DNA of 64,000 bases from Alistipes timonensis JC136 (GTDB taxonomy: Bacteria > Bacteroidota > Bacteroidia > Bacteroidales > Rikenellaceae), in the NCBI RefSeq assembly GCF_900107675.1, contig NZ_FNRI01000004.1, forward strand, positions 1 through 64,000, given 5' to 3'. Each line of letters starts with the position of its first letter. Position 1 is the stretch's first letter. Under the pieces are notes generated by a model. It was not told the origin of the DNA, made no database searches, and was given only the letters and a program-made list of their open reading frames with translations. Of the stretch, positions 10,201-17,377 are shown in pieces. Position numbers and translations under genes: made by a program.

Positions 10201-10660
10201 TGGCGTTGGTCGCCGTGCCGACCGTGGTGCCTTTCAGGATGACGGTGGCGCCGATCACCGGCGCGCCGCTTTCGTCGGTCACACGGCCCTTCACGGTGCG
10301 GCCGGCGTCAGCGGCCGGGCGGGTCTGCGATTCCCCCCCCCGTTTGGCCGTGAGGACGATTTTCAGCCCCTTAACTTCCATATTCACATTGGGAAGCACC
10401 TCGGCGATGATCGAGGCGATGCTGCGGTTGACGGCCTTCACCGACACCCGTTTGTCGGGGTTGATGTCGGCGTCGATGTAGGCGAACGTGTACTGGCTGT
10501 TGGCTTCGATGCGCTGCAACAGCTCTTTGATGGTAACGTTCTTCGCATCGACGGTGACGGTCGGGACCTGGGCCGAAGCCGTGGCGGCCGACACCGCGCA
10601 GAGGAGGACCGCCAGGAACAGATGCCGGCAGATCCGTTTCAAAACGTTGAGTTCATTCAT
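7241..10660 (-). CDS. SusC/RagA TonB-dependent transporter with STN signalling domain
   Basis: 1139 residues. Signal peptide 1-30; an N-terminal STN domain (about 32-105), the part that relays substrate status to a FecR anti-sigma factor; a carboxypeptidase-regulatory-like domain (about 121-205, opening VKGRVTDESGAPVIGATV); the plug (DNVVVVGYGVQNKRDVTTAI, then GVQVLTLGG and ESLEVLKDASAAAIYGSRG); and a 22-strand barrel ending in an aromatic-rich FSVGVNFNL. It imports ligands captured by SusD using TonB-ExbBD energy, a set of which is encoded at 20.3-22.6 kb. The STN domain matches the FecR gene just upstream. A run of nine G lies between STN and the next domain. Confidence 0.95.
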   Translation of the reverse strand: MNELNVLKRICRHLFLAVLLCAVSAATASAQVPTVTVDAKNVTIKELLQRIEANSQYTFAYIDADINPDKRVSVKAVNRSIASIIAEVLPNVNMEVKGLKIVLTAKRGGESQTRPAADAGRTVKGRVTDESGAPVIGATVILKGTTVGTATNATGEYAIDIRQADAVLVYSLIGYNKVEVALSEGQTQADVTLKSEAIAMDNVVVVGYGVQNKRDVTTAISSIKAEDFAAMPTADFRDAMAAKMPGVQVLTLGGQPDGNVSIRIRGIQSATSGNDPLYVIDGVPCDARAFSNLESSDIESLEVLKDASAAAIYGSRGSCGVILITTKRGEGERPVVSYDGQFSVSNVSKTIDMLNAYEFAKIFKEARDGAYLFNVPTGSIDDPYEDRPQTYHRVDPLITAYLQDKTGTMTDTDWQDAIFRTAYSTKHSVSVSGRTKTLGYYIGANYLYREGTIIGSDFERYSLRANIDGKRNRLKYGVSFSPSYSKTNYISSDTQYGSDGVIASALMAPPVFPVYNADGSYNWDMNGFLRVNSWDTQTNEVLNPVALALEIDDVREKINILGNAYVSYEFIKGLEYKFTAGGDYYSYIRNYYRPSYIPLRGLKYLDAPSDPKAQNNMQSYFHWTISNQLSFNRTFGDHSVNAVAVYEAEKQSIQTSQIVGTGTAGDDKIRTTKGKTIDLAETYNNKYAYTFASWLVRAQYSYKGRYMVSASIRGDGSSRFAPNTRWGYFPAASVGWRMSDESFLRNVKWLDDLKLRASVGQTGNAQIGNSEYLALYSMTNVDLGNGLTSQVYPTQIANNDLGWEKNTQYNVGLDVSLWRGTLGFTADYYYSKTTDMLFDVPVSSVSGFTSSNVNIGSMQNRGIELALTSRRSFGDFSYAFAANWSLNRNKVLSLGDENADIIKESSYAGGYYLTRVGQPVGCYYLLVQDGIFHNQEELDSYPHFDTTTIGDFRFVDANGNGILEKDADRVIVGNYMPDFYYGFSVNLSYKGFDLAANFQGVYGNEILNLERRYLLNMEASSNMMKESLQRYPYGELNRATRKSSGNNGACTSTFHLEDGSYLRLQNLSLGYTFPDRWTRKAGISKLRIYVQGTNLFTWTDYSGYNPEVNKRSTDALRPGEDYCSYPLSRTFSVGVNFNL
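10333..10341 (-). repeat. G9 homopolymer inside susC
   Basis: Nine consecutive C on the plus strand, that is G9 on the coding strand, covering codons 107-110 (Arg-Gly-Gly-Glu) at the junction between the STN and carboxypeptidase-like domains. The frame is open as sequenced. A slip of one base would truncate the transporter at its N terminus. Poly-G tracts of this length are uncommon in coding DNA and are typical of phase-variable genes. Confidence 0.85.
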
Positions 10661-10761
10661 GATAGTTTCGGTTTGTGTTTGATTCGGTTTTTCAAATGAA
10701 AGGGTATGCCGGAGCCTCTTGTTGCGGGAGGTTTCGGGACAGACCGTCTATGTTACAGGGT

Positions 10762-11739
10762 TTATCTCTGGGTGATCAGGACGCGGTTGCCGTCTATGCG
10801 GTAGCGGATCGACATCAGCGAGGACATTACCTCCATGAGGTCTTCCAGCGGTTCGTGGCAGACGACCAGCGACAGTCGTTTTTCAGGCGAGATGTTCGAA
10901 GAGAGGGAGATTTCGATATTGTACCTCCGTTCGAGGTTGATGATGATGTCTTTCAGCGGCGTGTTGTCGAAGATCAGACGCGGCGAGAACCACTGGCTGT
11001 AATTCCGCGCGTCGACCTTTTCGACGCAGGCGCGTTTCGAAAGCCGGTTGAGCGAGAACCGCTCGTCGGGACGCAGCGTCACGGGGCTTCGGAGATGCTC
11101 CCCGGAGATCTTCACCGAGCCGGTTTTGAGCACCACCTCCTCGCTCGATCCGAACGCGTAGTTCATGGCGTCGAACGAGGTGCCCAGCACCTCGACCTGC
11201 AGGTCGTTCATGCTGACGCGGAACGGCCGCAGCGTGTCTTTCCGGACTTCGAAGAACGCTTCGCCCGTCAGGGCCACGTCGCGGGTCCTGCCCGAGAATT
11301 CCGCGTTGTACTTCAATCGGCTTTCGCCGTTGAGCCACACCTTTGTCCCGTCGGGCAGGGTGAACTCCCCGACATGTCCCTTGGCAGTCAGCAGCGTGAC
11401 CTCCTTTTCGGGTGCGAGCGTCTGCGTGGCGGCGAAATAGCCTCCGAGGAATACCAGCACGACGGCGGCGGCCATGCCTGCATAGCGCAGGACGCGGCGC
11501 GGAAGCGTGCGGACCCGGCTTGCGCGGAGCGATGCCCGGAGCCGTTCGAGTCCCCTGCGGTCCTCCTCCTCCGAGGCGGGCGCCGCATGGTGTTCCCAGA
11601 TATCCCACAGGATTTCGTCGATCCCGGAGTCGTGCTCCCGGGCCAGCATCCAGCGTTCGAATTGCTGCCGGATGTCTTCCGGGGTGTCCGGATGGCGGAA
11701 TATGTAGTCGATGATTCGCTTGCGTTCCGTTTTGCTCAT
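10762..11739 (-). CDS. FecR-type anti-sigma factor
   Basis: 325 residues. The cytoplasmic N-terminal region (1-85) contains the FERWMLA-type anti-sigma helix, followed by one membrane helix (about 86-106). Next is the FecR domain (about 115-215: VTLLTAKGHVGEFTLPDGTKVWLN and GEAFFEV), and a C-terminal DUF4974/secretin-like domain (about 255-325: FDNTPLKDIIINLERRYNIEI) that is expected to contact the STN domain of SusC. It lies 101 bases upstream of susC on the same strand, so it should report SusC occupancy to an ECF sigma factor. The likely partner is the sigma gene at 12304-12855, which is transcribed in the opposite direction. Confidence 0.92.
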   Translation of the reverse strand: MSKTERKRIIDYIFRHPDTPEDIRQQFERWMLAREHDSGIDEILWDIWEHHAAPASEEEDRRGLERLRASLRASRVRTLPRRVLRYAGMAAAVVLVFLGGYFAATQTLAPEKEVTLLTAKGHVGEFTLPDGTKVWLNGESRLKYNAEFSGRTRDVALTGEAFFEVRKDTLRPFRVSMNDLQVEVLGTSFDAMNYAFGSSEEVVLKTGSVKISGEHLRSPVTLRPDERFSLNRLSKRACVEKVDARNYSQWFSPRLIFDNTPLKDIIINLERRYNIEISLSSNISPEKRLSLVVCHEPLEDLMEVMSSLMSIRYRIDGNRVLITQR

Positions 11740-11767
11740 CGTGTGCCGGTTTTAGAGGGGCTGCGGT

Positions 11768-12115
11768 TTATTGCGCTTTCTGCGTCAGGGTGTAGGTTTC
11801 CGAATAGGTCCCGGCCTCGAAGACGACCCGGCCGGTGCGCAGTGCGCCCGTGTCGTTGGCCCCGAAGCTGAGGTGAACGGCGAAAATGCCCTTTTCGCCT
11901 CCCGAAAGGGGGTCGATCGTGATCCAGTCGTCGCCGGTGGCCTTCCAGCCGCAGGTGGTGTAGATCGTCACGGACTGTGTGCCGGCAGCGGCCTCCACGG
12001 TTCCCGACGTGCTGTGCATGTAAAGGCTGTCGGGGGCCGCCGGATCGTCGTCCTTGCAGCTGCCCGCCAGACATGCGCACAGCAGGACCGCAATGAATAG
12101 TAGCTGTTTTTTCAT
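11768..12115 (-). CDS. Small BACON-domain lipoprotein
   Basis: 115 residues. The lipobox is AGSC (Cys20). The rest is a single beta-sandwich of the BACON type: VEAAAGTQSVTIYTTCGW near residue 40, DDWITIDPLSGGEKGIF, the Asn of SFGANDTG, then the R-x-G-R-V-V-F-E-A-G strand and a terminal TLTQKAQ. BACON domains are carbohydrate- or mucin-associated modules of Bacteroidota. It is the first gene of the minus-strand unit, 28 bases before fecR, an unusual place for such a protein because fecR normally follows the sigma gene. Its role in the signalling relay is unknown. Confidence 0.75.
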   Translation of the reverse strand: MKKQLLFIAVLLCACLAGSCKDDDPAAPDSLYMHSTSGTVEAAAGTQSVTIYTTCGWKATGDDWITIDPLSGGEKGIFAVHLSFGANDTGALRTGRVVFEAGTYSETYTLTQKAQ

Positions 12116-12283
12116 GTTGAGTTTTTCAGGTTAAATAGTTGTTTTCGGAGCCGGTTCCATAAATAAGACAACTTGCCGGCGGCGATGGCCAGTCAGTTCG
12201 TACAATTTTTTTTATATTTCCGCCGTTCCGTTAAAAAATCGTGAAAAAAGGAGAAAAGATTTTTAATTTATTCGCTTAAAATC

Positions 12284-12291
12284 TATATTTG
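12284..12291 (+). promoter_or_regulatory. -7 box of the ECF sigma gene
   Basis: TATATTTG matches TAnnTTTG exactly. A TTTT at 12261-12264, 19 bases upstream, is an imperfect -33 box. The ATG follows the box by 12 bases, so the leader would be under 10 bases long. Confidence 0.6.
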
Positions 12292-12303
12292 CACCGACCG
12301 ACT

Positions 12304-12855
12304 ATGGATTGCGACGAACATATCATCCTGAAAAAACTCCGTGACGGGGATTCCGAAGCGTTGGATATCCTTTACCTGCGCTATGCCTCCAAGGTCCGTG
12401 ATTTCGCCTTCCGGCTGCTCAAAGACCGGACCGACGCCGAAGATGTTACGCATGATATTTTCCTGAAAATCTGGGAACAGCGCCGGGGACTCGGGGCCGT
12501 CCTTTCGTTTCGGGGCTATCTGTTCCGCATGACGCGCAATGCCATCTTCAATGCCTACAAGCACCGGCAGGTGGAGTCCAAATATCAGGCGGAAACCGGA
12601 GCTGCGGAGAGTCCCGCCGTGCCCCAGGCCGACGAAAGCGTGTCGACGGACGACCTGTTGGAGATGATCGACCTGGCCGTCCGCAACATGCCCGAGCAGC
12701 GGCGGCGGGTTTTCTGCATGAGCCGTTACGAGAACATGTCCTACAACGATATCGCCGAGGCGCTCAACATCAGCCCCAAGACCGTGCAGTACCACATCTC
12801 GGGAGCGCTGGCCGAATTGCGCAAACTGCTCTCGGCGATGGCGTTTTTCATATAG
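12304..12855 (+). CDS. ECF (sigma-70 family) RNA polymerase sigma factor
   Basis: 183 residues from the ATG at 12304; in-frame TTG codons further upstream fall inside the promoter and were not used. Region 2 is seen as ALDILYLRYASKVRDFAFRLL, DRTDAEDVTHDIFLKIWEQR and FRGYLFRMTRNAIFNAYK. Region 4 is seen as MPEQRRRVFCMSRYENMSYNDIA and LNISPKTVQYHISGALAELRK. Sigma factors of this group switch on SusC/SusD operons when the cognate FecR releases them. The gene is divergent from the BACON-fecR-susCD unit, 188 bases away, which places both promoters in one shared intergenic region. The partner assignment is inferred from position. Confidence 0.93.
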   Translation: MDCDEHIILKKLRDGDSEALDILYLRYASKVRDFAFRLLKDRTDAEDVTHDIFLKIWEQRRGLGAVLSFRGYLFRMTRNAIFNAYKHRQVESKYQAETGAAESPAVPQADESVSTDDLLEMIDLAVRNMPEQRRRVFCMSRYENMSYNDIAEALNISPKTVQYHISGALAELRKLLSAMAFFI

Positions 12856-12862
12856 CCTGCAA

Positions 12863-12905
12863 AAACGAAAAGGGCGGACCCGCAACGGGTCCGCCCTTTT
12901 CGTTT
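12863..12905. terminator. Bidirectional terminator between sigma gene and recJ
   Basis: A perfect 20-bp stem with a 3-base loop (CAA), beginning AAACGAAAAGGG and ending CCCTTTTCGTTT. It lies between the convergent ends of the sigma gene (stop at 12855) and recJ (stop at 12916). The A/T-rich stem base serves as a U tract in both directions. Confidence 0.9.
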
Positions 12906-12915
12906 CAGGTGCGAA

Positions 12916-14682
12916 TTACCGGTTCAGGACCGGTTTGATGTCTTTGATACGGAGCTGGGTGGTCACCATGCCCCGGTAATGGTTCTCGACGATCTGGTAG
13001 CAGACGTCGACCGGACGCCCCGAGCGCACCCATTCGTAATGCGTGGGCTGCTGGAAGGCGATGGCCTGAATCTTCGTATTGGGTTTCTGGCGCTGCATCA
13101 GGTCCATGCGCAGGTGTTCGCACTCCACGCCGACGAGTTTGGCGTCGCCGTGGTTGCTCACGCCGCACGTGGCGAATACCGGCGCCGTGTTGCCCGGTCC
13201 GAAAGGTTGGAAGCGGTTCAGGTCCTTGCGGAACGTCGGCGTGATGTCCGAGAAGAGCAGTTCGCTGTCGATGTCCACCTGCGGCACGAGCATCTGCGGG
13301 TCGATGTTCTCCTCGACATAGGCGTTGAACCGCCGGGTGAACTCCCCGACGTTCTCCGGACGCATCGTGAGGCCCGCGGCGTACATGTGGCCGCCGAAAT
13401 TTTCCAGCAGGTCCGAGCACGATTCGACGGCCTGATAGAGGTCGAATCCCGGCACCGAACGCGCCGAGCCGGTCACATAGCCGTTGCTCATCGTCAGCAC
13501 CACCGTCGGGCGGTAGTAGGTCTCGATCAGGCGCGAGGCCACGATCCCCACGATGCCCTTCATCCAGCGCGGATTGTAGATCACCGTACTTTTCAGGGCC
13601 TTCATGGCGGGATTGTGCTCGATGAAATCGTGCGCCTCCTGCGTGACGGAACGGTCGATCGACTTGCGGTCCTGGTTGTAGGCGTCGATCACGCTGCCGA
13701 ACTCCTCGGCGATCGACTCGTTGCCCTCGATCAGCAGCTCGACGGCGGCATGTCCGCCCGAGGGCGAGGCGTTCTCGTCGTTTTCATCCATCCGCATCCG
13801 GCCGGCGGCGTTGATGCGCGGCCCTATTTTGAAGACGATGTCGTCGATGGTGATGTTGTGCTTGTCCAGCCCGCAGATTTTGATGATCGACAACAGCCCC
13901 TTCGATGGCTCGCGGTTGAGGTATTTCAGCCCGAAATAGGCCAGAATACGGTTCTCGCCCACCAGCGGAACGATGTCCGAGGCGATCGACACGACCAGCA
14001 GGTCCAGCAGCGGCACGACCTGCTCGAAGGGAATGTTGTTTTTCTGTGCATAGGCCTGCACGAGTTTGAATCCCACGCCGCAGCCCGACAATTCGTCGAA
14101 CGGGTAGGAGCAGTCGACCCGCTTGGGGTCCAGAACGGCTACGGCCTTGGGAATCTCCTCGGCCGGGAGGTGGTGGTCGCAGATGATGAAATCCACGCCT
14201 TTCGTTTTCGCATAGACAACCTTTTCCGTGGCTTTGATGCCGCAGTCCAGGGCGATGATAAGCCCCACGCCCTTGCGGGCTGCGAGGTCGATACCTTTGA
14301 TCGAAATACCGTAACCTTCGGTATAACGGTCGGGGATGTAGAACATCAGGTTTTTGTGCCCGATCTGGCGCAGGAATTTGTAAACCAGTGCGACGGCCGT
14401 GCAGCCGTCCACGTCGTAGTCGCCGTAAACCATGATCTTCTCATTGTTCGCGACGGCCCGTTCGACCCGTTCGACCGCCTTCTCCATATCCTTCATCAGG
14501 AACGGATCGTGCAGGTCGGCGAGGTTCGGTTTAAAGAATTTCTCCGCCTTCTCTACAGTGTCTATGCCTCTTTGTACGAGCAGATTGGCCAGCACGGGCG
14601 AGATCCGCAGAGCGGCAGCCAACATGGCTACCGTCGCGGGGTCGCCTTGTGGCTTCACTACCCAGCGTTTTTCTATAGGCAT
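12916..14682 (-). CDS. recJ: Single-stranded-DNA-specific exonuclease RecJ
   Basis: 588 residues, the usual RecJ length. DHH-family motifs are intact: motif I GDYDVDG (residues 87-93), the Asp of ALDCGIK, motif III DHH (169-171) and the DHHA1 region with GRMRMDEN and the glycine-rich GSARSVPGFDL ... NFGGHMYAAG. The C-terminal OB-fold domain is present. RecJ is a 5'-3' exonuclease acting in recombinational repair (RecF pathway), base-excision and mismatch repair in the cytoplasm. The gene is alone in its transcription unit, facing the sigma gene across a strong terminator. Confidence 0.96.
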   Translation of the reverse strand: MPIEKRWVVKPQGDPATVAMLAAALRISPVLANLLVQRGIDTVEKAEKFFKPNLADLHDPFLMKDMEKAVERVERAVANNEKIMVYGDYDVDGCTAVALVYKFLRQIGHKNLMFYIPDRYTEGYGISIKGIDLAARKGVGLIIALDCGIKATEKVVYAKTKGVDFIICDHHLPAEEIPKAVAVLDPKRVDCSYPFDELSGCGVGFKLVQAYAQKNNIPFEQVVPLLDLLVVSIASDIVPLVGENRILAYFGLKYLNREPSKGLLSIIKICGLDKHNITIDDIVFKIGPRINAAGRMRMDENDENASPSGGHAAVELLIEGNESIAEEFGSVIDAYNQDRKSIDRSVTQEAHDFIEHNPAMKALKSTVIYNPRWMKGIVGIVASRLIETYYRPTVVLTMSNGYVTGSARSVPGFDLYQAVESCSDLLENFGGHMYAAGLTMRPENVGEFTRRFNAYVEENIDPQMLVPQVDIDSELLFSDITPTFRKDLNRFQPFGPGNTAPVFATCGVSNHGDAKLVGVECEHLRMDLMQRQKPNTKIQAIAFQQPTHYEWVRSGRPVDVCYQIVENHYRGMVTTQLRIKDIKPVLNR

Positions 14683-14765
14683 ACGAATTATTATTTATAT
14701 ATTTTAACATTTAATTTCCGTTTTGAAGTATTTTTCTTCGTCTTGGCGCTTTTTACCGCCGTTTT

Positions 14766-14823
14766 CGCGGCCTGTGGCCGCGTTTACAAGTGCTGACCCC
14801 TCCCCGGCCCTCCCTCGGGGAGG
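14766..14823. repeat. Two hairpins in the lipB-recJ gap
   Basis: In the 183-base gap lie CGCGGCC-TGT-GGCCGCG (14766-14782) and CCTCCCCG with its complement (14799-14806 and 14816-14823, 9-base loop). The second, CCCTCCCC...GGGGAGGG, resembles a G/C-rich intergenic repeat seen in many bacterial genomes; that likeness is from memory. Both lie downstream of lipB on its strand and may terminate lipA-lipB transcription. Confidence 0.5.
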
Positions 14824-14865
14824 GAGATGGCGTACGTTTCGCAGGGTCTTCACGGGCTGCGCGGC

Positions 14866-15576
14866 TTAAAGGGCTGTTGCGATTTTACACCGCAACACTT
14901 TGCTTAAGACCTCGACGACGGTTCGTTTCACTTCCTGCATTGGTGGCAGCAATCCCGTTTCCGACTCGATCGAGGTGACGCCCCGGTCGGTAAATCCGCA
15001 GGGGTTGATGCGCGTGAACCACCCGAGGTCGGTCGAGACGTTCAGCGCGAACCCGTGCATGGTAATAAAACGCGACGAGCGTACGCCTATTGCGCAGATC
15101 TTGCGCGGACGCCTGCCTTCGGGGTCGATCCAGACCCCCGAAGCCCCTGCGATGCGTCCCGCCGTGATGCCGTATTCGGCCACCGTGCGGATCACCGCCT
15201 CCTCCAGCGCTTCGATGTACCCTCTCAGCCCGATGCCGATACGCTCCAGATCGAGGATCGGATAGCAGACCAACTGCCCGGGGCCGTGGAAGGTGATGTC
15301 GCCGCCGCGGTCGATGTGAAAGAACTGTGCGCCCATTCCTTCGAGCGCTTCGCGGGTCACGAGCAGGTTTTCCGTATGCCCGCTTTTGCCCAGCGTGTAG
15401 ACCGGAGGATGCTCCACCAGCAGGACCGTGCCCGCATCGTCCGGGGTGTTTCCGGTGCCCGGGACAGGGCTCGAACCCGCACTTTTCCGGGCCGCCAGCG
15501 TGTCGAACAACGACTGCTGCAAATCCCAGCAGTCCTTGTAGTCCATCGTTCCGAGGTCCCGGCAGGAGACTTTCAT
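14866..15576 (-). CDS. lipB: Lipoyl(octanoyl) transferase LipB
   Basis: 236 residues. It transfers octanoate from acyl carrier protein to the lipoyl domains of 2-oxoacid dehydrogenases or glycine cleavage H protein. Family motifs are RGGDITFHGPGQLVCYP (90-106), the catalytic Lys159 in RPRKICAIGVR and the catalytic Cys193 in RINPCGFTDRGVTS. Residues 33-48 hold a Ser/Pro/Gly-rich insertion just before VLLVEHPPVYTLGK, a known variable loop. The start lies 2 bases after the lipA stop, so the two steps of lipoate synthesis form one operon in pathway-reversed order. Confidence 0.96.
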   Translation of the reverse strand: MKVSCRDLGTMDYKDCWDLQQSLFDTLAARKSAGSSPVPGTGNTPDDAGTVLLVEHPPVYTLGKSGHTENLLVTREALEGMGAQFFHIDRGGDITFHGPGQLVCYPILDLERIGIGLRGYIEALEEAVIRTVAEYGITAGRIAGASGVWIDPEGRRPRKICAIGVRSSRFITMHGFALNVSTDLGWFTRINPCGFTDRGVTSIESETGLLPPMQEVKRTVVEVLSKVLRCKIATAL

Positions 15577-15578
15577 CG

Positions 15579-16460
15579 TTACAAACTTTTTACACTTTGC
15601 AGGGCCTCCTCAGCCATGTACGACGAGCGGACCAACGGTGCGCTCGCACAATAGCTGAAGCCCATTTCCAGCGCTCTGAGCCTGTACCATTCGAATTTTT
15701 CGGGAGTGATATACGCCGCAACGGGGTAGTGCTCCAGAGTAGGCCGAAGGTACTGACCGAGTGTTACAATCCGTACGCCCGCTTCGCGCAGGTCGTGCAG
15801 GGTTTGCAAAACTTCATCATCGCTCTCGCCAAGTCCGACCATCAGTCCGCTCTTCGTTACGACACCCTGATCGCTCAGGTACCGCAGGGTCTCCAGGCTC
15901 GTGCGGTACTTGGCCTTGGAGCGCACCACGGGGGTCAGTCGCTCGACGGTTTCGATGTTGTGCCCGATGATACCGGGCTTCGACGCAATGACCACGTCCA
16001 AAAGGTCGGGCCGTGCGTCCAAATCGGGAATAAGGAGCTCAATTACGGCGTCGCTGTTCTGCGACCGGATGGCCTCCACGGTTGCGGCCCAGTGCCGGGC
16101 CCCGCCGTCGGGGAGGTCGTCGCGGGTCACGGAAGTGACGACGACATACCTCAGTTTCATCAGGGCGACGCTTTCGGCCACCTTCCGGGGCTCTTCGGCG
16201 TCGGGGGCAAGGGGGCGTCCGGTCTTGGTTGCGCAGAAGCGGCAGCCCCGGGTACAGATATCTCCCAGAATCATGAAGGTTGCAGTTCTCCGGCTCCAGC
16301 ATTCGGCCTGATTGGGACACATGCCGCTGCTGCAAATCGTGTGCAGATTGTGCTTTTCGACGATCTGCCGCACTTCGGACCATTCGGGAGTGCGGTGGAG
16401 ACGGATCTTCAGCCATCCGGGTTTTTTCAGTACATCTACCTTGTCATAAAACTTCGGCAT
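15579..16460 (-). CDS. lipA: Lipoyl synthase LipA (radical SAM)
   Basis: 293 residues. Both iron-sulfur clusters are seen: the auxiliary cluster cysteines C43, C48 and C54 (CSSGMCPNQAEC) and the radical-SAM CxxxCxxC at C69, C73 and C76 (CTRGCRFC). The C-terminal serine of the RSSY motif (PLVRSSYMAEE) is present. It inserts two sulfurs into the octanoyl chain made by LipB. It is first in the lipA-lipB operon, with a -7-like box 27 bases upstream. Confidence 0.97.
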   Translation of the reverse strand: MPKFYDKVDVLKKPGWLKIRLHRTPEWSEVRQIVEKHNLHTICSSGMCPNQAECWSRRTATFMILGDICTRGCRFCATKTGRPLAPDAEEPRKVAESVALMKLRYVVVTSVTRDDLPDGGARHWAATVEAIRSQNSDAVIELLIPDLDARPDLLDVVIASKPGIIGHNIETVERLTPVVRSKAKYRTSLETLRYLSDQGVVTKSGLMVGLGESDDEVLQTLHDLREAGVRIVTLGQYLRPTLEHYPVAAYITPEKFEWYRLRALEMGFSYCASAPLVRSSYMAEEALQSVKSL

Positions 16461-16486
16461 TTAAGTTCATTATTTTCCAATTGATG

Positions 16487-16494
16487 CAAAAATA
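16487..16494 (-). promoter_or_regulatory. Putative -7 box of lipA-lipB
   Basis: The minus strand reads TATTTTTG (TAnnTTTG), 27 bases before the lipA ATG. No clear TTTG is seen at -33. Confidence 0.45.
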
Positions 16495-16807
16495 AGAAAA
16501 AATAATTGAAAAACCCCGTGAAATCTTCAATTATTGTTCCGATGCGCGCCCCGGATACGCCGGAGGATGCCGATTTTTTTGGAGGGAGCCGAAATTTGCC
16601 GTATATTCGTCCCCGCAACGGTTGTCTCCGGCACAGTCCGGGCCGGTTGCATTTTTTACGGCTATGTGATTCTACCTGTACATCATTCGCACATTTGAAA
16701 ATCGGCTGTCTGTCGAAGACCGTATCGACGGGGACATTACGCCCTGTCGCGTTCTTTGATTCACTTCGGCAGGCTCCGGCATTTGTCTAATTTCAAATTG
16801 TGCTTGT
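16495..16807. other. Gene-free gap with one hairpin and T tract
   Basis: No convincing gene. On the plus strand GCAACGG (16615-16621) pairs with CCGGTTGC (16643-16650) around an inner CCGG/CCGG pairing, followed by six T, which looks like an intrinsic terminator without an obvious gene in front. Whether it ends an unseen short transcript is open. The 94-codon open frame across this gap has no family features and was not called. Confidence 0.35.
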
Positions 16808-17251
16808 ATGAAAACAATGCAAACCGGCAAGGCGAATTATCGCCTTGCAGCTCGCCTGCGCGAAAATGAATTTTGGCTCGCTTCTGATGTCCGCAAAGCG
16901 GTCGAGGACGAACATTTGCGGGCTGTCCGCCGGGCGGAGGGGCTGCGATGCCTCGCCGACCGGCGCGCCTTCGCCGAAAGCGTGGAGTGGGAGCGCTTAG
17001 GCGACTTCTTTCTCCGCATCGGGTCCCGCACGTCGGCCGTGCGGGCCTACCGGGACGCGGCGCTCGCCTGTCTCGACGGAGATTATTACGACCACGGGAC
17101 CGAGATGCTCCCCTGCCGGTTCCTGCGGCTCCGCTATCTGCGGATGGCCGAGACGGCGGCGGCCTGCTGCGGCAGCGATGCGCGGCTGCGCGCCCTGCTT
17201 GCAGACGACTCCCTGTTCCGGGAAGAATACCTCCGCTTCGCGCCCGTCTAA
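16808..17251 (+). CDS. Hypothetical protein, all-helical
   Basis: 147 residues, not recognised. It is rich in Ala, Arg, Leu and Cys and predicted helical. One stretch (FFLRIGSRTSAVRAYRDAALACLDG, about 73-97) resembles a single TPR-like helix pair. No signal peptide or membrane segment. The frame is supported by codon usage like its neighbours and by an intrinsic terminator that begins inside its last codons. It is a lone plus-strand gene between the lip operon and an AraC regulator. A function cannot be assigned. Confidence 0.6.
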   Translation: MKTMQTGKANYRLAARLRENEFWLASDVRKAVEDEHLRAVRRAEGLRCLADRRAFAESVEWERLGDFFLRIGSRTSAVRAYRDAALACLDGDYYDHGTEMLPCRFLRLRYLRMAETAAACCGSDARLRALLADDSLFREEYLRFAPV

Positions 17252-17265
17252 GAGACGGGTTTTTT
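17243..17265 (+). terminator. Intrinsic terminator overlapping the stop codon
   Basis: CCCGTCT (17243-17249), loop AAG, AGACGGG (17253-17259), then six T. The TAA stop at 17249-17251 lies inside the hairpin. Confidence 0.85.
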
Positions 17266-17286
17266 GCACCCATCTCCTTCCGCCAA

Positions 17287-17372
17287 ATAGAAAAGAGGTC
17301 GGACACCTGCCGGTATCGGACCTCTCTGGTTAGGTTAGTTAGGTTAATGAGAGTGGGAGAATCCCACGTTTG
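17287..17372 (-). ncRNA. Candidate small RNA (about 85 nt)
   Basis: A complete small transcription unit without an open frame. A strong promoter (17378-17409) fires on the minus strand. The transcript would begin near 17372 and fold a perfect first hairpin GTGGGA-TTC-TCCCAC (17367-17353). A single-stranded stretch with repeated CCTAAC follows. It would end in a long hairpin whose arms AGAGGTC and GACCTCT (17325-17319 and 17300-17294) enclose a second stem, followed by UUUU. The gap between the hypothetical gene and the AraC gene is otherwise empty. It may belong to a Bacteroidales small-RNA family (the Rfam Bacteroidales-1 motif comes to mind); that identity is unverified. Confidence 0.6.
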
Positions 17373-17377
17373 TTACA

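Noticed and set aside
14799..14823. Insertion-sequence terminal repeat
   Set aside because: A short GC-rich hairpin only, with no transposase or matching end.
16506..16790. 94-codon open frame between lipA and the orphan gene
   Set aside because: No family features, unusual composition, and it spans a hairpin with T tract.
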